Source of the DNA: Deferribacteres bacterium
Lineage (GTDB): Bacteria; Nitrospirota; Thermodesulfovibrionia; UBA6902
DNA: 16,995 nt
Assembly: GCA_013152795.1 (NCBI GenBank)
Contig: JAADFS010000035.1
Location: forward strand, 1 to 16,995
Direction: 5' to 3'
The notes under the pieces are model-generated. The model was not told the origin of the DNA. It did no database searches and was given only the letters and a program-made list of their open reading frames with translations. Position 1 is the first letter of the stretch, and the number at the start of each line of letters is the position of its first letter. A program made the position numbers and the translations under genes. Positions 6,927 through 14,346 of this stretch are shown one piece after another.

Positions 6927-8291
6927 ATGGTTGAGAGGAAAAAAAGAATGAAGTTGTTCGGAACAGACGGTATAAGGGGCAAGGCCAACCATTATCCCAT
7001 GACAGGGGAGATAGCCTTTGAAGTCGGCAGGGCGGCCGCTTACGTGCTCCGGAAAAAACACGGCAGGAACCAGATTCTTATAGGCAAAGACACCAGGCTT
7101 TCCGGTTACATGCTGGAGAGCGCGCTGACTTCGGGCATATGTTCCATGGGCATGAACGTCGTTCTTGTGGGCCCGATGCCGACGCCCGGCATTGCATTCG
7201 TCACGAGGAGCCTGAGGGTCGACGCCGGCGTTGTGATATCAGCATCCCATAACCTGTTTAATGACAATGGTATTAAGTTTTTTTCATCGGACGGATTCAA
7301 GCTTCCCGACAGCACAGAGTCCGAGATAGAGAAGGCCGTGTTCTCCAGTAAGCTTGAGAAGATCAGGCCCGAAGGGGCGGAAATCGGCAAGGCGCACAGG
7401 GTGGATGATGCAGCAGGCAGGTATATTGAATACGTGAAATCCACATTTCCCAGAGGCATGACCCTGGAAGGAATAAAGGTCGTAATCGACTGCGGCAACG
7501 GATCGGCATATAAAATCACCCCTTTTGTACTGAGCGAGCTCGGGGCTGATGTCATTGCAATCAATGACAAGCCGGACGGAATAAATATCAATGCGAATTG
7601 CGGGACGACCCACCCTGAAGAGATGCAGAGGGCTGTACTTGAATACAAGGCGGACATCGGGATCGCCCATGACGGTGATGCGGACAGGACCATTCTCTGC
7701 GATGAGAAAGGGGAAATAGTCGACGGCGACAAGATAATGGCCATATGCGCCATGGATATGAAGAAGGAAGGCATACTGAAGGCAAACACTGTGGTCACCA
7801 CTGTCATGAGCAATATAGGCTTTGAGATATATCTGAACAAATCAGGGATCGAGGTCGTAAGGACAAAGGTCGGTGACCGGTATGTCGTGGAAGAAATGAT
7901 CAGGAGGAAATGCAATCTCGGGGGCGAACAGTCAGGCCACATCATCTTCCTGGACCTCAACACAACGGGCGACGGACCCATAACGGCCCTTCAGATACTT
8001 TCCATAATGTGCAGGAGGGAGAAAAGTCTCTCGGAGCTTGCATCCTTTATCCCCATCTATCCCCAGATACTCCTGAATGTAGCCGTTCAGAAGCCCAGGG
8101 ACATTGATGAATTCCCCCCCATTGTCTCGGCCATAAAAAAGGCCGAAAAAAAGCTGGACAGCGGCAGAATCCTTGTCAGGCCCTCCGGCACGGAGCCCAA
8201 GATCAGGGTGATGGTTGAAGGCGACAATATGGACACTATTTCAGCGATAGCAGAGGAGATTGCCGAAGTCATAAAATCGAATATGACATAA
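6927..8291 (+). CDS. glmM: Phosphoglucosamine mutase GlmM
   Basis: A 454-residue alpha-D-phosphohexomutase converting glucosamine-6-phosphate to glucosamine-1-phosphate for UDP-GlcNAc, hence peptidoglycan and lipopolysaccharide. It opens with KLFGTDGIRG (9-18). The phosphoserine loop ISASHN gives Ser107 as catalytic residue, DGDADR at 249-254 binds the metal, GGEQSGHIIF contacts substrate, and RPSGTEPKIRVMVEG near the end is the phosphate-binding loop. These motifs separate GlmM from general phosphoglucomutases. AAGGAGAA seven bases upstream favours ATG 6927; the in-frame ATG 6948 (GAGAGGA upstream) would give the more usual length of 447. It is the last gene of the cdaA-cdaR-glmM cluster; GlmM is known to inhibit CdaA in Firmicutes. 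Confidence 0.95.
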   Translation: MVERKKRMKLFGTDGIRGKANHYPMTGEIAFEVGRAAAYVLRKKHGRNQILIGKDTRLSGYMLESALTSGICSMGMNVVLVGPMPTPGIAFVTRSLRVDAGVVISASHNLFNDNGIKFFSSDGFKLPDSTESEIEKAVFSSKLEKIRPEGAEIGKAHRVDDAAGRYIEYVKSTFPRGMTLEGIKVVIDCGNGSAYKITPFVLSELGADVIAINDKPDGININANCGTTHPEEMQRAVLEYKADIGIAHDGDADRTILCDEKGEIVDGDKIMAICAMDMKKEGILKANTVVTTVMSNIGFEIYLNKSGIEVVRTKVGDRYVVEEMIRRKCNLGGEQSGHIIFLDLNTTGDGPITALQILSIMCRREKSLSELASFIPIYPQILLNVAVQKPRDIDEFPPIVSAIKKAEKKLDSGRILVRPSGTEPKIRVMVEGDNMDTISAIAEEIAEVIKSNMT

Positions 8292-8343
8292 GCCGTCTCC
8301 CTCGTGTCGGTTAACCGTGTCCGTTTTTTTATTCTTTGTGTTT

Positions 8344-8390
8344 TACGGTCACGAACAACGGACACGACGCACGGGAGAAGTTGCTGTTCG
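8344..8390 (+). repeat. Repeat family 2, copy 1
   Basis: Starting with ACGGTCACGAACAACGG and continuing ACACGACGCACGG, it matches 15758-15795 almost base for base (ACGGACACGGAACAACGG...). Both copies carry GAACAAC followed by a partner (here GTTGCTGTTC at 8380-8389), so a stem can form in each. It is followed 23 bases later by repeat family 1 copy B. Confidence 0.65.
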
Positions 8391-8412
8391 GAATAATTTC
8401 CCCAAGGAATTA

Positions 8413-8477
8413 CAGATAAAGCTTTTCCGGCAGGCTCTCCTGCCCGCAGGCGATGTCTTTATGCCACTGTAAGGTTT
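8413..8477 (+). repeat. Repeat family 1, copy B (best complete copy)
   Basis: The copy is bounded by ATAAAG (8416-8421) and CTTTAT (8457-8462), which are inverted repeats, followed by GCCACTGTAAGG. Inside is a perfect hairpin, GGCAGG (8429-8434), loop CTCT, CCTGCC (8439-8444). Copy C at 14178-14244 is its inverted match, with about 85-90 percent identity by eye. Confidence 0.8.
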
Positions 8478-8514
8478 ATGACATTAAGGTACAGTGTCAT
8501 GAACCCGCGTGCTT

Positions 8515-8543
8515 TTGCAAATGACCCTCTTATGGGATATAAT
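8515..8543 (+). promoter_or_regulatory. Sigma70-type promoter of gnd-zwf-pgl
   Basis: TTGCAA (8515-8520) and TATAAT (8538-8543) are separated by exactly 17 bases. Transcription would start near 8550, leaving a leader of about 69 bases before the gnd ATG. This is one of the better matched promoters in the window. Confidence 0.65.
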
Positions 8544-8618
8544 CTCGATATAGCCTGAAGCGTTGCAGTAAGTGTGACTCTCTCAATTCAGGGAAACAAT
8601 TATACAGGAGAAAATATA

Positions 8619-9533
8619 ATGAAAACGGGTTTCGTAGGTCTGGGTAAGATGGGCATGAATATGGTTCAGCGCCTGCTGGACGGCGGCCATGCAATTGTTG
8701 CGTATGACCGGACAACTGAAACAGTGAAAAAGGCCGAGGAAAAGGGGGCGGAAGGGGCGGGATCGCTCGGGGAACTGGTGGACAGGCTGGAAAAACCACG
8801 CATTGTCTGGCTCATGGTGCCCGCCGGGCAGCCCACCGAAGACACCCTCATGCAGCTTGCAGGGATGATGGATGCAGGGGACATACTGATCGACGGGGGC
8901 AACTCCTTTTACAAGGACTCCATACGCAGGGCCGGGGAACTGAAAAAACACAATATCTCTTTTCTTGATGCAGGCACCAGCGGCGGCATATGGGGGCTGG
9001 AGATAGGCTACTGCCTGATGGTCGGCGGAGACAGGGATGTCTTTGACAGGGCCGAGCCCATATTTGCGACACTTGCCCCTGAGAACGGATATGCGTATGT
9101 GGGGCCGCACGGTGCGGGGCATTTCGTGAAGATGGTCCACAACGGCATTGAATATGCAATGCTGCAGGGATATGCCGAAGGGTTCGAGATCATGAACGCG
9201 AAAAAGGAGTTCAATCTCGACCTGCATAAAATCGCAAGGCTGTGGAATCACGGCAGCGTGGTACGTTCGTGGCTGCTGGAGCTTGCAGAGAACGCCTTCA
9301 GCAGGGATCCGGGACTTGATTCAATCCGGGGCTATGTTGAAGACTCCGGTGAAGGACGCTGGACGGTTGCGGAGGCTGTTGAGAATGATATCCCCGCCCC
9401 TGCCATTACCCTGTCCCTGCTTGAGAGATTCCATTCACGGCAGAAGGAGTCTTTCAGCGCAAAGGTCATTGCAGCGCTTCGTAATGAATTCGGGGGGCAC
9501 AGGGTGGTAAAGAAACCTTCGACTGCAGACTGA
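8619..9533 (+). CDS. gnd: 6-phosphogluconate dehydrogenase (decarboxylating), short form
   Basis: A 304-residue enzyme that oxidises and decarboxylates 6-phosphogluconate to ribulose-5-phosphate. The Rossmann motif GLGKMG is at 7-12. GTSGG (119-123, in DAGTSGGIWG) and HFVKMVHNGIEY with Lys171 and Asn175 are the substrate and catalytic motifs. It is the short (about 300-residue) type, lacking the long C-terminal helical region of the E. coli enzyme. Asp30 (VAYDRT) at the end of the second beta strand suggests a preference for NAD+ over NADP+. ATG 8619 is chosen because CAGGAG lies eight bases upstream; an in-frame GTG at 8574 has no such site. zwf follows after one base. Confidence 0.93.
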   Translation: MKTGFVGLGKMGMNMVQRLLDGGHAIVAYDRTTETVKKAEEKGAEGAGSLGELVDRLEKPRIVWLMVPAGQPTEDTLMQLAGMMDAGDILIDGGNSFYKDSIRRAGELKKHNISFLDAGTSGGIWGLEIGYCLMVGGDRDVFDRAEPIFATLAPENGYAYVGPHGAGHFVKMVHNGIEYAMLQGYAEGFEIMNAKKEFNLDLHKIARLWNHGSVVRSWLLELAENAFSRDPGLDSIRGYVEDSGEGRWTVAEAVENDIPAPAITLSLLERFHSRQKESFSAKVIAALRNEFGGHRVVKKPSTAD

Positions 9534-9534
9534 G

Positions 9535-11097
9535 ATGGAGAATAACACACCGGATATTAATACGGGAGTTGCCGGGGAGTCGCAGACATGCAAAATCTTC
9601 CCGGAGAAGGTCGATATTGATCCCTTCATCATGGTGATCTTCGGCGGCTCCGGGGACCTGAGCAGGAGAAAACTGCTGCCCACTTTATTTCACCTGTGCC
9701 ATGACCAGAACCTGCCGGATGACTTTGCGATTATCGGCTTTGCATCATCCGAGAGGTCTGATGAGGAGTACCGCGCGCTGGTCAAAAAGGCCCTCGAGGA
9801 ATTCAGTACAGACCCTGTCCAGTCCGAGTGCTGGGAGAGGTTCAGCAGGAATCTCTTTTATGTCTCCGGGGGCTTTGAGGATGACAACAGCTACAGGAGG
9901 CTGTCCGCCAGGCTGCAGGAGCTTGCAGGGCCTGCAGGGAAACCGCAGAAACAGATTATCTATTACATGGCCGTCCCCCCGCACTTCCTGCCTTCGATCG
10001 TGGAGAGACTGCCGTACTGCGGTTTCTGCAGGACAGCGGCTGACCAGCGGCTGATTATAGAGAAGCCGTTCGGCAGGGACAGGGCATCGGCGGCTGAGCT
10101 TAACAGGCTGGTTTCACAGGCCTTTGACGAAAGCCAGATATACCGGATAGACCACTACCTGGGAAAAGAGACCGTGCAGAACATCCTGTTTTTCCGCTTT
10201 GCCAACAGTATATTCGAGCCGCTGTGGAACCGCCGCTATATCGACCATGTGCAGATCACCGTGGCTGAGACCCTCGGCATTGAAAACAGGGGCAGGTTTT
10301 ATGAAGAGGCGGGTGTTGTCAGGGACATTGTGCAGAATCACATGATGCAGCTCCTTGCGCTTGTGGCGATGGAGCCGCCCACAGGCTTTGAAGCGGATGA
10401 CATCCGCGATGAAAAGGTGAAGGTCTACCGCACCATACGCTCGATGGACGAGGAGTACATCAGGAAATTCACGGTCGCCGGGCAGTACGGCGCAGGACGG
10501 ATAAACGGGCATGCCGTGCCGGCCTACCGGGAGGAAAAGGACATCTCGCCCGAGTCAAACACCCCCACGTTTTTTGCCGGCAAGTTCTATATAGACAACT
10601 GGCGCTGGGCCGGAATCCCCTTTTACCTGAGAACAGGGAAGCGCCTCAAAAAGCGCATCACGGAGATCAGCATCCACTTCAGGCAGCCGCCCCTGAGGCT
10701 GTTCGGCACAACGTGCGAACTCAGGGACCGCAACATCCTCGTCTTGGGGGTTCAGCCCGCTGAAGAGATCACCCTGCATATCGGCGTAAAGCATCCGGGG
10801 GTCGGCAACCAGTTGTTCCCGGTGAACATGGTCTTTAATTATGAGAGGGATATTCACGACAACGTCCATTTCCCCCTCGCGTACGAGCGGCTGCTGCTTG
10901 ACTGTATGAAAGGGGACCATACGCTTTTCGCGCGCCAGGACGGCATCGAGGCCATGTGGTCGGTGGTGGACCCTATTATTGAACAGTGGGAGAATACGCC
11001 GGTAAAGGAGTTCCCGAATTACAGCGCCGGCACATGGGGGCCTGCAGCGGCGAATGAGCTGATGTACAGTGAAGGCCGCCGGTGGCGCACATGGTGA
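9535..11097 (+). CDS. zwf: Glucose-6-phosphate 1-dehydrogenase
   Basis: A 520-residue enzyme that oxidises glucose-6-phosphate to 6-phosphogluconolactone, the entry step of the oxidative pentose phosphate pathway. The nucleotide-binding motif GGSGDLSRRKL starts at 37, EKPFG at 176-180 includes the conserved Lys, and the active-site signature RIDHYLGKE starts at 204 with its catalytic His. Compared with many family members there are about 25 extra N-terminal residues before the dinucleotide fold, of low conservation. ATG 9535 lies one base after the gnd stop, and the 3' end overlaps pgl. Neighbouring genes encode the enzymes before and after 6-phosphogluconate, so the operon is a full pathway unit. 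Confidence 0.95.
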   Translation: MENNTPDINTGVAGESQTCKIFPEKVDIDPFIMVIFGGSGDLSRRKLLPTLFHLCHDQNLPDDFAIIGFASSERSDEEYRALVKKALEEFSTDPVQSECWERFSRNLFYVSGGFEDDNSYRRLSARLQELAGPAGKPQKQIIYYMAVPPHFLPSIVERLPYCGFCRTAADQRLIIEKPFGRDRASAAELNRLVSQAFDESQIYRIDHYLGKETVQNILFFRFANSIFEPLWNRRYIDHVQITVAETLGIENRGRFYEEAGVVRDIVQNHMMQLLALVAMEPPTGFEADDIRDEKVKVYRTIRSMDEEYIRKFTVAGQYGAGRINGHAVPAYREEKDISPESNTPTFFAGKFYIDNWRWAGIPFYLRTGKRLKKRITEISIHFRQPPLRLFGTTCELRDRNILVLGVQPAEEITLHIGVKHPGVGNQLFPVNMVFNYERDIHDNVHFPLAYERLLLDCMKGDHTLFARQDGIEAMWSVVDPIIEQWENTPVKEFPNYSAGTWGPAAANELMYSEGRRWRTW

Positions 11098-11831
11098 GAG
11101 AAATCCTGATCTTCAGAGACGCGGGACTCATGGCCGACCATACCGCCGGTGAATGGGCTGCAATCGCCGGAAAGGCGGTCAGAGACAAGGGCCGTTTTAC
11201 CGCGGCGCTGTCAGGGGGGAAGACCCCTGTGGACCTCTACAGGAGGCTCTCCCGCATCAAAGACCTCCCGTGGGACAGGACCCATATCTTCATTGTTGAT
11301 GAACGGTTCGTGCCGTTTGAACATGAGGCCAGCAATTACGGGATGATAGAGCGGACATTGCTGCGGCATACCGGGATCCCCCGGGAGAATGTTCATCCGG
11401 TCCCAACGGCAGTGGATACGCCCGGTGAGGCAGCCGGCAGATATGAAGAGGAACTGGAATACTTTTTCGGCCTGCGGCATCCGCGGGGGGAGGGCATGCC
11501 CCGCTTTGACCTTATCCTGCTCGGCCTGGGCGCGGACGGTCATACTGCTTCTCTCTTCCCGGGTGACCCTGCCCTTAAAGAAACCTCACGGCTGGCGGCG
11601 GCGGTTTCACCATCGGGCTTTGCGGAGCACGAGAGGATAACCCTCACCCTCCCGGTGATCAACAATGCGGCGAATATCATGGTACTGGCTGCGGGGGACA
11701 GCAAGGCCGCGGCGGTAAGAGAGGTCATAGCGGAAAGCAACAGCCCGCTGCCTGCTGCAATGGTCAGACCGGAGCAGGGCAGGCTTGTCTTCCTGCTGGA
11801 CAGGAGGGCCGCCTCGCTTTTGTCCTGTTGA
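11082..11831 (+). CDS. pgl: 6-phosphogluconolactonase
   Basis: A 249-residue DevB-type lactonase that hydrolyses 6-phosphogluconolactone, the step between Zwf and Gnd. The phosphate/sugar-binding stretch ALSGGKTPVDLYRRLS (about 42-57), VDERFVPFEHEASNYGM (about 73-89) and GLGADGHTASLFPG (about 149-162) are the characteristic family motifs; the last contains the catalytic-site histidine. GTG 11082 gives a 16-base overlap with zwf; ATG 11091 is an equally possible start giving a 7-base overlap. Neither has a strong ribosome site, which suggests coupling to zwf translation. It is the final gene of gnd-zwf-pgl. Confidence 0.93.
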   Translation: MAHMVREILIFRDAGLMADHTAGEWAAIAGKAVRDKGRFTAALSGGKTPVDLYRRLSRIKDLPWDRTHIFIVDERFVPFEHEASNYGMIERTLLRHTGIPRENVHPVPTAVDTPGEAAGRYEEELEYFFGLRHPRGEGMPRFDLILLGLGADGHTASLFPGDPALKETSRLAAAVSPSGFAEHERITLTLPVINNAANIMVLAAGDSKAAAVREVIAESNSPLPAAMVRPEQGRLVFLLDRRAASLLSC

Positions 11832-11857
11832 CTTTCATCCGGCAATTTTTGTATGCT
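11828..11857 (+). promoter_or_regulatory. Probable sigma70 promoter of the DUF47-pit pair
   Basis: TTGACT (11828-11833) overlaps the pgl stop codon, and TATGCT (11852-11857) follows after 18 bases. Transcription would begin near 11864 with a leader of about 33 bases. This allows the phosphate genes to be expressed separately from the pentose phosphate operon. Confidence 0.5.
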
Positions 11858-11896
11858 TTTAACCGGAAACTCCCGGAAATCCAGAATGAACAGACA

Positions 11897-12520
11897 ATGT
11901 TAAAAAAATTCCTTCCAAAAGAAACCGATTTCTTCAGCATGTTCGAGAAAGCAGCACTGAATGTCAACAAGGGCGCAGCCCTGCTCGTTGAGATGATGGA
12001 GGACCCTGCCGCCGCTGCGGTCAAGGCAAAGGAGATTTACGAGGCCGAGCAGGAAGGGGATATGTTCACCCATGAGGTGATGCGCAAGCTGAACAAGACC
12101 TTTCTGACACCTGTTGACAGGGAGGATATCCATGCACTTATAGGACGGATTGATGATGTCCTTGACTTGATATGGGCCTCAGCGGACAGGACGGTGCTGT
12201 TTAAACTCGATGCCCCTCCGCCGGAGGCCGTTGACCTCTCAAAGACCCTGCTTGAGACAACGGAATTCATCACAAAGGCCATAGGCTGTCTCAAGGGCAA
12301 GAAATATTCATATATCCAGGAATACTGCATTGAAATCAACAGGCTTGAAAACAGGGGAGACAGAATCTTCAGGGAGGCGCTCGTAAAGCTGTTTGACAAC
12401 ATAAAAGATCCCATTCTTGTTATCAAGTGGAAAGAGGTCTACGAACATCTTGAAGAAGCAAACGACACGTGTGAAGACGTCGCAGACATTCTCGAAGGTA
12501 TAGTTCTCAAACATGCCTGA
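11897..12520 (+). CDS. DUF47 / PhoU-like protein partnered with a Pit transporter
   Basis: A 207-residue, mostly alpha-helical protein of the DUF47 (PhoU-related) family. Recognisable pieces are KETDFFSMFEKAA near the start, EQEGDMFTHEVM, the LTPVDREDIHALIGRIDDV-like stretch around 74-92, and a C-terminal WKEVYEHLEEANDTCEDVAD (about 180-199). Family members are regularly encoded next to Pit phosphate transporters and are thought to regulate uptake; the exact action is not established. ATG 11897 is chosen over the in-frame TTG 11828, because the latter lies in the likely promoter and the resulting 23 residues look non-conserved. The 3' end overlaps pit by eight bases, consistent with joint translation. 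Confidence 0.88.
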   Translation: MLKKFLPKETDFFSMFEKAALNVNKGAALLVEMMEDPAAAAVKAKEIYEAEQEGDMFTHEVMRKLNKTFLTPVDREDIHALIGRIDDVLDLIWASADRTVLFKLDAPPPEAVDLSKTLLETTEFITKAIGCLKGKKYSYIQEYCIEINRLENRGDRIFREALVKLFDNIKDPILVIKWKEVYEHLEEANDTCEDVADILEGIVLKHA

Positions 12521-13508
12521 GACAATCATAATCCTGGTCATCGCCATAGCCCTTCTCTTTGAAGTAAGCAACGGCTGGAACGATTCGGCCAATGCCATTG
12601 CCACTGTTGTTTCAACGAGGGTGCTGACGCCCCTGCAGGCCGTGCTCATGGCAGCGGCTATGAACGTACTGGGGGCGCTTTCCTCAACCGCTGTCGCCAA
12701 GACGATCGGAAAGGGCATAGTTGATCCCTCTGTCGTGACAGACCCGGCCCTTGTGGCTGCGGCCCTGCTTGCCGGTTTTTTCTGGAACGGGGCGATGACC
12801 ATACTCGGCATGCCGGTCAGCGCCTCCCACGCCCTGATCGGCGGGGTGATGGGGGCCGCCATTGCCTTCGGAGGCATTGATATCCTGAATCTCGCTGGTC
12901 TCACGAAAATCTTTACAGCCCTGCTGACCTCTCCGGTTATCGGTATCTTCTTCGGTTATTTTTTCATGAAACTCATTATCAGATTCTTCTGCAATGTCTC
13001 CCCCGGCTCCCTCAACAAACACTTCGGCCGACTGCAGGTCGTCTCATCAGGCTTCATGGCCTTCAGCCACGGTATGAATGATGCGCAGAAGACGATGGGG
13101 GTAATCACCCTTGCGCTGGTAAGCGGCGGTTATCTGACAAGCATCGAGGTCCCCCTGTGGGTTATACTGATATGTGCGATTGCAATGGGAGTGGGCACGG
13201 CAGCAGGCGGGTGGAGGGTGATCAGAACCCTCGGGCACCAGATGCTGAAACTCCAGCCGGTTCACGGATTCGCGGCCGAGACAGCGGCGACAGCGGTCAT
13301 AGTGGGGGCAAGCTCGCTGGGGATGCCGGTCAGCACAACACATGTCATAACAACGAGCATTATGGGCGTAGGCGCCACAAAAAGACTGACTGCGGTCAGG
13401 TGGGGCATTGCAGGGAAGATACTCCTCGCCTGGGTTTTGACACTGCCGATGTGTATCGTGATAGCGTGGCTGTTTTACAAGCTGTTGGTAATGGCGGGCA
13501 TGCGCTGA
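12513..13508 (+). CDS. pit: Low-affinity inorganic phosphate transporter (PiT family)
   Basis: A 331-residue integral membrane carrier that moves inorganic phosphate (typically as metal phosphate with H+ or Na+) across the inner membrane. Both family repeats are visible: GWNDSANAIATVVSTR at 21-36 with GMPVSASHALIGG, and SHGMNDAQKTMGVI in the second half with GMPVSTTHVI. Hydrophobic helices of about 20 residues fill the rest, as expected for roughly ten membrane passes. The length is typical of short PiT proteins that lack a large cytoplasmic loop. The start overlaps the DUF47 gene. Eighteen bases separate its stop from the end of the convergent lipoprotein gene. Confidence 0.93.
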   Translation: MPETIIILVIAIALLFEVSNGWNDSANAIATVVSTRVLTPLQAVLMAAAMNVLGALSSTAVAKTIGKGIVDPSVVTDPALVAAALLAGFFWNGAMTILGMPVSASHALIGGVMGAAIAFGGIDILNLAGLTKIFTALLTSPVIGIFFGYFFMKLIIRFFCNVSPGSLNKHFGRLQVVSSGFMAFSHGMNDAQKTMGVITLALVSGGYLTSIEVPLWVILICAIAMGVGTAAGGWRVIRTLGHQMLKLQPVHGFAAETAATAVIVGASSLGMPVSTTHVITTSIMGVGATKRLTAVRWGIAGKILLAWVLTLPMCIVIAWLFYKLLVMAGMR

Positions 13509-13510
13509 AT

Positions 13511-13534
13511 CCCGCAGGTGATTGCTTTATTTCC
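13511..13534 (+). repeat. Possible degenerate right half of repeat family 1
   Basis: CCCGCAGGTGATTGCTTTAT resembles CCCGCAGGCGATGTCTTTAT in copy B. It fills the gap between pit and the convergent lipoprotein gene and contains the latter's stop codon (13527-13529, read on the minus strand). The match is short and could be chance. Confidence 0.35.
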
Positions 13535-14147
13535 TCTTCCAGGTTCCGTCAGTACCCTGCACCCACCAGCCCTTCCGTGCCTTTTTGATCCAACTGCCGG
13601 CAAATATGCGTTTGATATCCGCGACCTTCTCCGGAGGAAACCCGTTGGCCTTTGCAATCTCGCTGTAGAGGGCGTTTCTGTCCCTGTTTTCAGCCTCTAT
13701 AAGGCGCTTGAGCCTTGCCTTGTCCTTCAGCTTCAGGCCGGTGCTGTTGCGTATAACCAGGAGGCCGTCCTTGCCTATGCCCACATTGCCGCTGTCCATA
13801 AAAGGCTTGATTGTTTCCGCCCGTTTCTTTATGGACTCCTTCAGTGTCCTTATGGCAGGGGTGGTTACATTAATGTCCGCCTCCTGCGCATATGCCTGGC
13901 GGGGGCCTGTTACTGATACTGCAAGCATGATGGCCTCTTCAAGAAGGCTCTGCGGTGCGCCCTCTTCATGCTGCTGCTCTTTCTGGGCAGGCTCCTTGCC
14001 TTCCTCAGCACCCCATACCTCGTCGACGATTTTGTCGGCGGCCTTCTCAACCGCAGCAGCGGGGAAATAAATGTTTATGGTTACACATGATGTTATAAAA
14101 AAAACAAGACAGTAAAACAGTGATTTTCTGTACAACCCTCTTCCCAT
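13527..14147 (-). CDS. DUF1318 (YdbL-like) lipoprotein
   Basis: A 206-residue predicted lipoprotein. A short hydrophobic signal (about 9-20) ends in FFITSC, an acceptable lipobox, with Cys21 as the lipidated residue. It is followed by VTINIYFPAAAVEKAADKI, a stretch I recognise from related lipoproteins, then a Glu/Gln-rich linker (about 46-70). A second hydrophobic patch (about 70-88) ends in AYAQE. The C-terminal DUF1318 region (about 92-206) includes SGNVGIGKDGLLVIR, LIEAENRDRNALYSEIAK and a tryptophan-rich end, KGWWVQGTDGTWKRK. E. coli YdbL belongs to this family and is encoded with YdbH and YnbE, implicated in outer membrane lipid homeostasis; no such partners are in this window. The ATG is firmly set by AAGGAGGT six bases upstream. 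Function not established. Confidence 0.78.
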   Translation of the reverse strand: MGRGLYRKSLFYCLVFFITSCVTINIYFPAAAVEKAADKIVDEVWGAEEGKEPAQKEQQHEEGAPQSLLEEAIMLAVSVTGPRQAYAQEADINVTTPAIRTLKESIKKRAETIKPFMDSGNVGIGKDGLLVIRNSTGLKLKDKARLKRLIEAENRDRNALYSEIAKANGFPPEKVADIKRIFAGSWIKKARKGWWVQGTDGTWKRK

Positions 14148-14153
14148 TGCTCT

Positions 14154-14161
14154 ACCTCCTT
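14154..14161 (-). promoter_or_regulatory. Strong ribosome binding site of the lipoprotein gene
   Basis: On the minus strand AAGGAGGT, a full anti-16S match, ends six bases before the ATG (14147). It is the most canonical ribosome site in the window and fixes the start. Confidence 0.75.
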
Positions 14162-14177
14162 AATCCCATCGCTTTAT

Positions 14178-14244
14178 AAACCTTCACAGTGGCATAAAGA
14201 TATCGCCTGCGGGGCAGAGGAGTCTGCCGGGAAAGCTTTATCTG
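14178..14244 (-). repeat. Repeat family 1, copy C (inverted, complete)
   Basis: On the minus strand it reads CAGATAAAGCTTTCCCGGCA and ends GCCACTGTGAAGGTTT, matching copy B throughout. Ends are ATAAAG (14194-14199 on plus) and CTTTAT (14236-14241 on plus). The internal stem is GGCAGA/TCTGCC with a four-base loop, where copy B has GGCAGG/CCTGCC: both sides of the pair changed. Confidence 0.8.
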
Positions 14245-14346
14245 CGATACCTTCAGGAAATATTACGCACGGCATATGGACGTCTTTTTGAACTTCACTT
14301 TCCGTTATTTCCTGCAACAAGAACATATTTCCAATATCTTATCGCT

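Larger units (their letters stand above)
8292..8514. other. Intergenic region between glmM and gnd
   Basis: No gene is seen. From left to right it holds CGGTTAACCG (8308-8317) with a seven-T run at 8324-8330, which could be a weak terminator for glmM; a 10-bp inverted pair CGTGTCCGTT (8316-8325) / AACGGACACG (8357-8366); repeat family 2 (8344-8390); repeat family 1 copy B (8413-8477); and two overlapping dyads (8465-8500) next to the gnd promoter. Confidence 0.6.

Noticed and set aside
7106..7981. Long open frame (291 codons) on the minus strand inside glmM
   Set aside because: It lies wholly opposite a well-recognised gene; its serine- and proline-rich translation shows no domain and is typical of antisense reading of this codon usage.
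8308..8330. CGGTTAACCG with a T7 run as a firm glmM terminator
   Set aside because: The stem is only three G-C pairs plus the self-complementary TTAA and is separated from the T run by six bases, so it is mentioned only as a weak possibility.
8583..9251. Open frame of 222 codons on the minus strand opposite gnd
   Set aside because: The translation is His/Cys-rich with no motif and no ribosome site, and the opposite strand carries clear 6-phosphogluconate dehydrogenase motifs.
11828..11896. TTG 11828 as the start of the DUF47 gene
   Set aside because: The 69 bases look like promoter and leader (TTGACT, TATGCT), and the family usually begins near the ATG at 11897.
12308..12904. Open frame of 198 codons on the minus strand across the DUF47 and pit genes
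   Set aside because: It overlaps two certain genes, has low-complexity Ala/Met/Thr-rich content and no recognisable motif.
13518..13916. Plus-strand open frame opposite the DUF1318 lipoprotein
   Set aside because: The minus strand has a lipobox, a family C-terminus and a perfect ribosome site; the plus frame has none of these.
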